From Sphingomonas azotifigens NBRC 15497 (lineage in GTDB: Bacteria; Pseudomonadota; Alphaproteobacteria; Sphingomonadales; Sphingomonadaceae): a DNA stretch of 64,000 nucleotides. The stretch lies in contig NZ_BCTR01000021.1 of NCBI RefSeq assembly GCF_002091475.1, positions 62,001 to 126,000 on the forward strand, written 5' to 3'. The notes under the pieces were generated by a model, which had not been told where the DNA came from, ran no database searches, and saw only the letters and a list, made by a program, of their open reading frames with translations. Both the position numbers and the translations under genes were made by a program. This document shows, piece by piece, positions 61,408 through 64,000 of this stretch. How positions within the stretch are numbered: the first letter of the stretch is position 1; every line of letters starts with the position of its first letter.

Positions 61408-62358
61408 ATGCCCAGCGTCCCCGCTCCCGAGGTCAGCGTTCTGGTGGTCGCCTACCAGTCGGCCGCGTTCCTAACCGAATGCTTCACCAGCATCGCCGCC
61501 TCCGCCGCGCAGACGCCGCACGAGATCCTGCTGATCGACAATGGCGACGGCTCGAGCGAGGCCTTTGCCCGTGCGAACTTCCCGCACGTGCGAATCGTCC
61601 CGAGCGAGGGCAATATCGGCTTCGGCGCCGGCAATAATCGCCTCGCCGCGCAGGCCCGGGCGCCCCGGCTGCTGCTGGTCAACCCCGATGCCGCGCCCGT
61701 CGCCGGCGCGATCGATCGCCTGGTCGCCTTCTCCAAGCAGCATCCGGAGGCCGCGGCCTGGGGCGGGCTCTCCTATTTTCCGCATGGCGAGCTGGATCCC
61801 TCGAACTTCATGGCGCTGCCCACCCCGCGCGATTTCGTCGTCTCGGTGGTCGACAGCCGACCGCTGCGCCGCGGCGGGCTGCCGGTCGGCACCAAGGAGC
61901 CGGGCCCGGTGGAAGTGCTGAGCGGCGGCTTCATGATGGTTCGCGCCGATGTCTGGCGCGAGATCCAGGGGTTCGACGAGAGCTTCTTCCTCTACGCCGA
62001 AGAGATCGACTTCTTCGCCCGGATCCATGCCCTGGGCTATGCGGTGCTGGTCGATCCGGCCGTGCGCGTGATCCACAGCCCCGGCAGCGGCGCGTCGATG
62101 TCGGGCAGCAGGCTGCTCTATCTCACCACCGGCCGCATGCACTATGCGCGCAAGCACTTCAGCAAGCTCGGCGCGTGGATGACCGGCAGCGCCTTCGTGC
62201 TGACGGCCGCCAAATATGCCTTTCTGTGCCCGGTGCTGGCAAAGCTGAAGCCGCACGATGCGGAGCGGCTGATGCAGCTGAGCAAAGGCTGGGGAACGGT
62301 GCTGCGCCAGCGCGCGCGCTGGTGGCAGGGCTATGGCTCGCGCAGCGCGCGCGGCTGA
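61408..62358 (+). CDS. spsQ: GT2-family glycosyltransferase, probable rhamnosyltransferase
   Basis: 316 residues of the GT-A fold. VSVLVVAYQSAAFLTECFTS starts the nucleotide-binding region; LLLVNPDAAP gives the Asp metal motif, and GGFMMVRADVW plus DESFFLYAEEIDFFARI are typical of rhamnosyltransferase-like GT2 enzymes. In gellan-type clusters GelQ/SpsQ adds the last (rhamnose) sugar of the tetrasaccharide unit on the inner-membrane face. It is divergent from spsR across a 194-bp gap and convergent with spsI. Confidence 0.85.
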   Translation: MPSVPAPEVSVLVVAYQSAAFLTECFTSIAASAAQTPHEILLIDNGDGSSEAFARANFPHVRIVPSEGNIGFGAGNNRLAAQARAPRLLLVNPDAAPVAGAIDRLVAFSKQHPEAAAWGGLSYFPHGELDPSNFMALPTPRDFVVSVVDSRPLRRGGLPVGTKEPGPVEVLSGGFMMVRADVWREIQGFDESFFLYAEEIDFFARIHALGYAVLVDPAVRVIHSPGSGASMSGSRLLYLTTGRMHYARKHFSKLGAWMTGSAFVLTAAKYAFLCPVLAKLKPHDAERLMQLSKGWGTVLRQRARWWQGYGSRSARG

Positions 62359-62419
62359 GACAGCGGACTCACCGGGACGGACGTTCCGCGCCAGTCGGCG
62401 GACGCGCGGGGAGGAAGAA

Positions 62420-62444
62420 GCGGGGCTGCGCCGTACAGCCCCGC
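62420..62444. terminator. Hairpin between convergent spsQ and spsI
   Basis: GCGGGGCTG / CAGCCCCGC, nine-base stem with seven-base loop, in the 96-bp gap after both stops, suited to end both transcripts. Confidence 0.65.
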
Positions 62445-62454
62445 CCGTCTTCGC

Positions 62455-63366
62455 TTAGTTGGCGTTGCCGGTCACCGCAGCCGACGGCTCGGTGCGCGGT
62501 GCCGGGCTGGCACCCGCGCCGGCCTTGGCCTGCGGCGGCGGGCTGTAGCCCGGCTGGTACTTCACCGTCTCGCGGGCCTTCTTCAGGCGATCGTTGAGCT
62601 GGGCATCGGCCGCCTTGCTGAAGCGCTCGCTGCGCAGCGCGTTGAGCGCGAGCTCGTGCGCCTGGTCGCCGGTGAGCGGCTGGATCGTCGTGGCGGTGAT
62701 CATGTTGGCGCTCAGGCCCTGCGGCGTCGGCAGGATGAACAGCTCGCCCGCGGGCAGCGCCGCGATCTTCGCCGCGATTTCCGGCGGCAGCGCGGCGGTG
62801 TCGATCTGGCTCGGCGCGCGGCGGAACTGGGTGCCGTCGGCAGTCAGCTTGTCGGCCAGCTGCTCCAGCGTCTTCAGCGGCGCGAACTGCTTGAACGCAT
62901 CGGCCGAGGTGGGCGGCGGGAACATGATCTGGTCGACATTGTAGACCTTGCGCTGCGCGAACCGGTCCGGATGCTGCGCCTGGTATTGCGTGATCTCGCT
63001 TTCGGTCGGCTGGGCGATACCGCTGGCGATCTTGTCGCGCAGCATGGTGGCGAGGATCAGCTCATCGGCGCGGCGCTGCTGCACCAGATAGGCCGGGGTC
63101 TTGTCGAGCTTCTGCTCGCGAGCGATCTTGGCGAGGATCTTGCGCTCGATGACGCGCTGCAGCGCCATCTGCTCGGCCAGCTTGCGGTCGGTCCCCGGCG
63201 GCACCGGCGTCGCCTGCATCTCGGCATTCAGTTCGAAGATCGTGATCTCGTCGCCGTCGACGGATGCGACAACCTGCCCCTTGTCGAGGTTGCCGCCCTT
63301 GCCGCCACATCCGGATACGGCCAGCGCGGCCGCAGCCACCGCCGTCACCAGGTACCATTTCTTCAT
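62455..63366 (-). CDS. spsI: EpsD-type peptidyl-prolyl isomerase-like lipoprotein of the sphingan locus
   Basis: 303 residues. The signal ends in the lipobox AVSGCGG, so it is a periplasm-facing lipoprotein. The body resembles SurA/PpiC proteins of the EpsD branch that accompany EPS clusters: a helical N-domain (VIERKILAKIAREQ, ELILATMLRDKI), the parvulin-like YNVDQIMF stretch, then SEITQYQAQHPDRFAQR. The tail is Pro/Ala-rich. GelI/SpsI occupies this position between Q and K in sphingan clusters. It probably helps fold outer-membrane or periplasmic parts of the export machine. Confidence 0.8.
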   Translation of the reverse strand: MKKWYLVTAVAAAALAVSGCGGKGGNLDKGQVVASVDGDEITIFELNAEMQATPVPPGTDRKLAEQMALQRVIERKILAKIAREQKLDKTPAYLVQQRRADELILATMLRDKIASGIAQPTESEITQYQAQHPDRFAQRKVYNVDQIMFPPPTSADAFKQFAPLKTLEQLADKLTADGTQFRRAPSQIDTAALPPEIAAKIAALPAGELFILPTPQGLSANMITATTIQPLTGDQAHELALNALRSERFSKAADAQLNDRLKKARETVKYQPGYSPPPQAKAGAGASPAPRTEPSAAVTGNAN

Positions 63367-63502
63367 GAAGACCTCCCCACCGCCGCGGAATTGCGCACGG
63401 CACAAACTTCTACTTGAACCTATTCGGGCGCGCGGGCATCCGCAATAGCGTTGGCAGCGCAGCATGGCTCCCGCCGGGAGACAGTTGGCACGAGGGGACA
63501 GC

Positions 63503-64000
63503 ATGGCAGAAGCGACCGCGACACAGGGGACTGCCGGCAAGCCGCTGAAAATGTGCCTTGCCGCCTCGGGCGGCGGCCATCTCCGCCAGATCCTCGATCT
63601 GGAATCGGTGTGGCGGGAGCATGATTATTTCTTCGTCACCGAAGATACCGCGCTCGGCCGCAGCCTCGCCGAAAAGCATCCGGTGGAACTGGTCGAGCAT
63701 TATGCGCTGGGCCAGGCCAAGCTGGGCCACCCCTTGCGCATGCTCGGCGGCGCGCTGCGCAACCTGCGCCAGAGCCTGTCGATCATCCGCCGCCACAAAC
63801 CCGATGTGGTGATCTCCACCGGCGCCGGCGCGGTCTATTTCACCGCGCTGCTCGCCAAGCTTTCGGGCGCCAGGTTCGTGCATATCGAAAGCTTCGCCCG
63901 CTTCGACCACCCCTCCGCCTTCGGCAAGATGGTCAAGGGCATCGCCTCGGTCACCATCGTCCAGTCTGCCGCGCTGCAGCAAACCTGGCCCGATGCGGAG
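63503..64000 (+). CDS. spsK: Beta-1,4-glucuronosyltransferase of the sphingan locus, N-terminal 166 residues
   Basis: Partial gene open to the window edge. CLAASGGGHLRQILDLESVW is the nucleotide-fold start of Alg14-like enzymes, and PDVVISTGAGAVYFTALLAKLSGARFVHIESFAR matches GelK/SpsK, which adds glucuronic acid to lipid-linked glucose as the second sugar of the sphingan repeat. ATG at 63503 follows GAGGGGACAGC. The acceptor domain of about 180 further residues lies beyond the window. Divergent from spsI. Confidence 0.87.
   Translation, partial: MAEATATQGTAGKPLKMCLAASGGGHLRQILDLESVWREHDYFFVTEDTALGRSLAEKHPVELVEHYALGQAKLGHPLRMLGGALRNLRQSLSIIRRHKPDVVISTGAGAVYFTALLAKLSGARFVHIESFARFDHPSAFGKMVKGIASVTIVQSAALQQTWPDAE

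Overview
The window is high-GC, densely packed alphaproteobacterial DNA, most probably from a sphingan-producing Sphingomonas. Support for this comes from a CtrA cell-cycle regulator, a DUF2794 protein, a short EpsC-type CysE, a PstA with an N-terminal extension, and above all a right-hand block that follows the gene order of the gellan/welan/diutan (gel/sps/dps) clusters. No rRNA, tRNA, CRISPR array or complete insertion sequence was seen. Assignments come from reading protein motifs and gene order; no database search was run.

Layout. 1-3.9 kb: cytochrome bd oxidase subunit CydA (partial, minus strand), divergent from its assembly exporter CydDC; cydD carries an in-frame palindromic repeat insertion. 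4-6.4 kb: DUF2946 protein plus a ZnuD-like TonB receptor behind a palindrome. 6.5-9.1 kb (minus): a four-gene cassette of Tat-exported small protein, PqqD-like protein, HprK-like kinase and nucleotidyltransferase. 9.1-16.4 kb: a complete Pho system, phoR-pstSCAB-phoU-phoB. 16.5-21.8 kb: two small secreted proteins sharing a C-terminal Cys motif, an SDR, a membrane protein, DUF2794-cysE and a TauE/SafE permease. 21.8-22.6 kb: an AT-richer patch encoding a probable avidin. 22.6-25.9 kb: ahpC, ahpF and oxyR, a peroxide-defence unit. 25.9-28.6 kb (minus): parDE, pgsA-moaD-moaE and an APH(3')-like kinase. 28.7-45.1 kb: mostly housekeeping genes (LplT-like MFS, LacI regulator, RNase R, ilvA, amidohydrolase, HPP protein, dgkA, ctrA, LysR/pirin/wrbA, RluA-like synthase, ArfB, fRMsr). 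45.3-48.8 kb: a GH89 alpha-N-acetylglucosaminidase coupled to an HGSNAT/NagX-like membrane acyltransferase. 48.9-53.4 kb: cphA-iaaA-cphB, enough to make cyanophycin and break it down to free amino acids. 53.4-64 kb: the sphingan locus (Wzx-like SpsS, Wzy-like SpsG, beta-helix SpsR, rhamnosyltransferase SpsQ, PPIase SpsI and partial glucuronosyltransferase SpsK), interrupted between spsS and spsG by a glycosyltransferase and UDP-galactopyranose mutase.

Repeats. Two palindromic families are scattered through the intergenic spaces. Family A is a pair of inverted hairpin units, about 95 bp in total, with the core GTCATCCCGGC. Family B is built on CCCCTCCCGC/GGGAGGGG and is about 105-120 bp. One family B copy lies inside cydD. 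Two related, oppositely oriented elements with TATACCA-type ends flank the spsG polymerase gene.

The observations most worth following are the avidin homologue, the HprK/PqqD cassette with its candidate exported partner, the repeat that has become part of CydD, the Galf-type insertion in the sphingan locus, and the inverted repeats around spsG.
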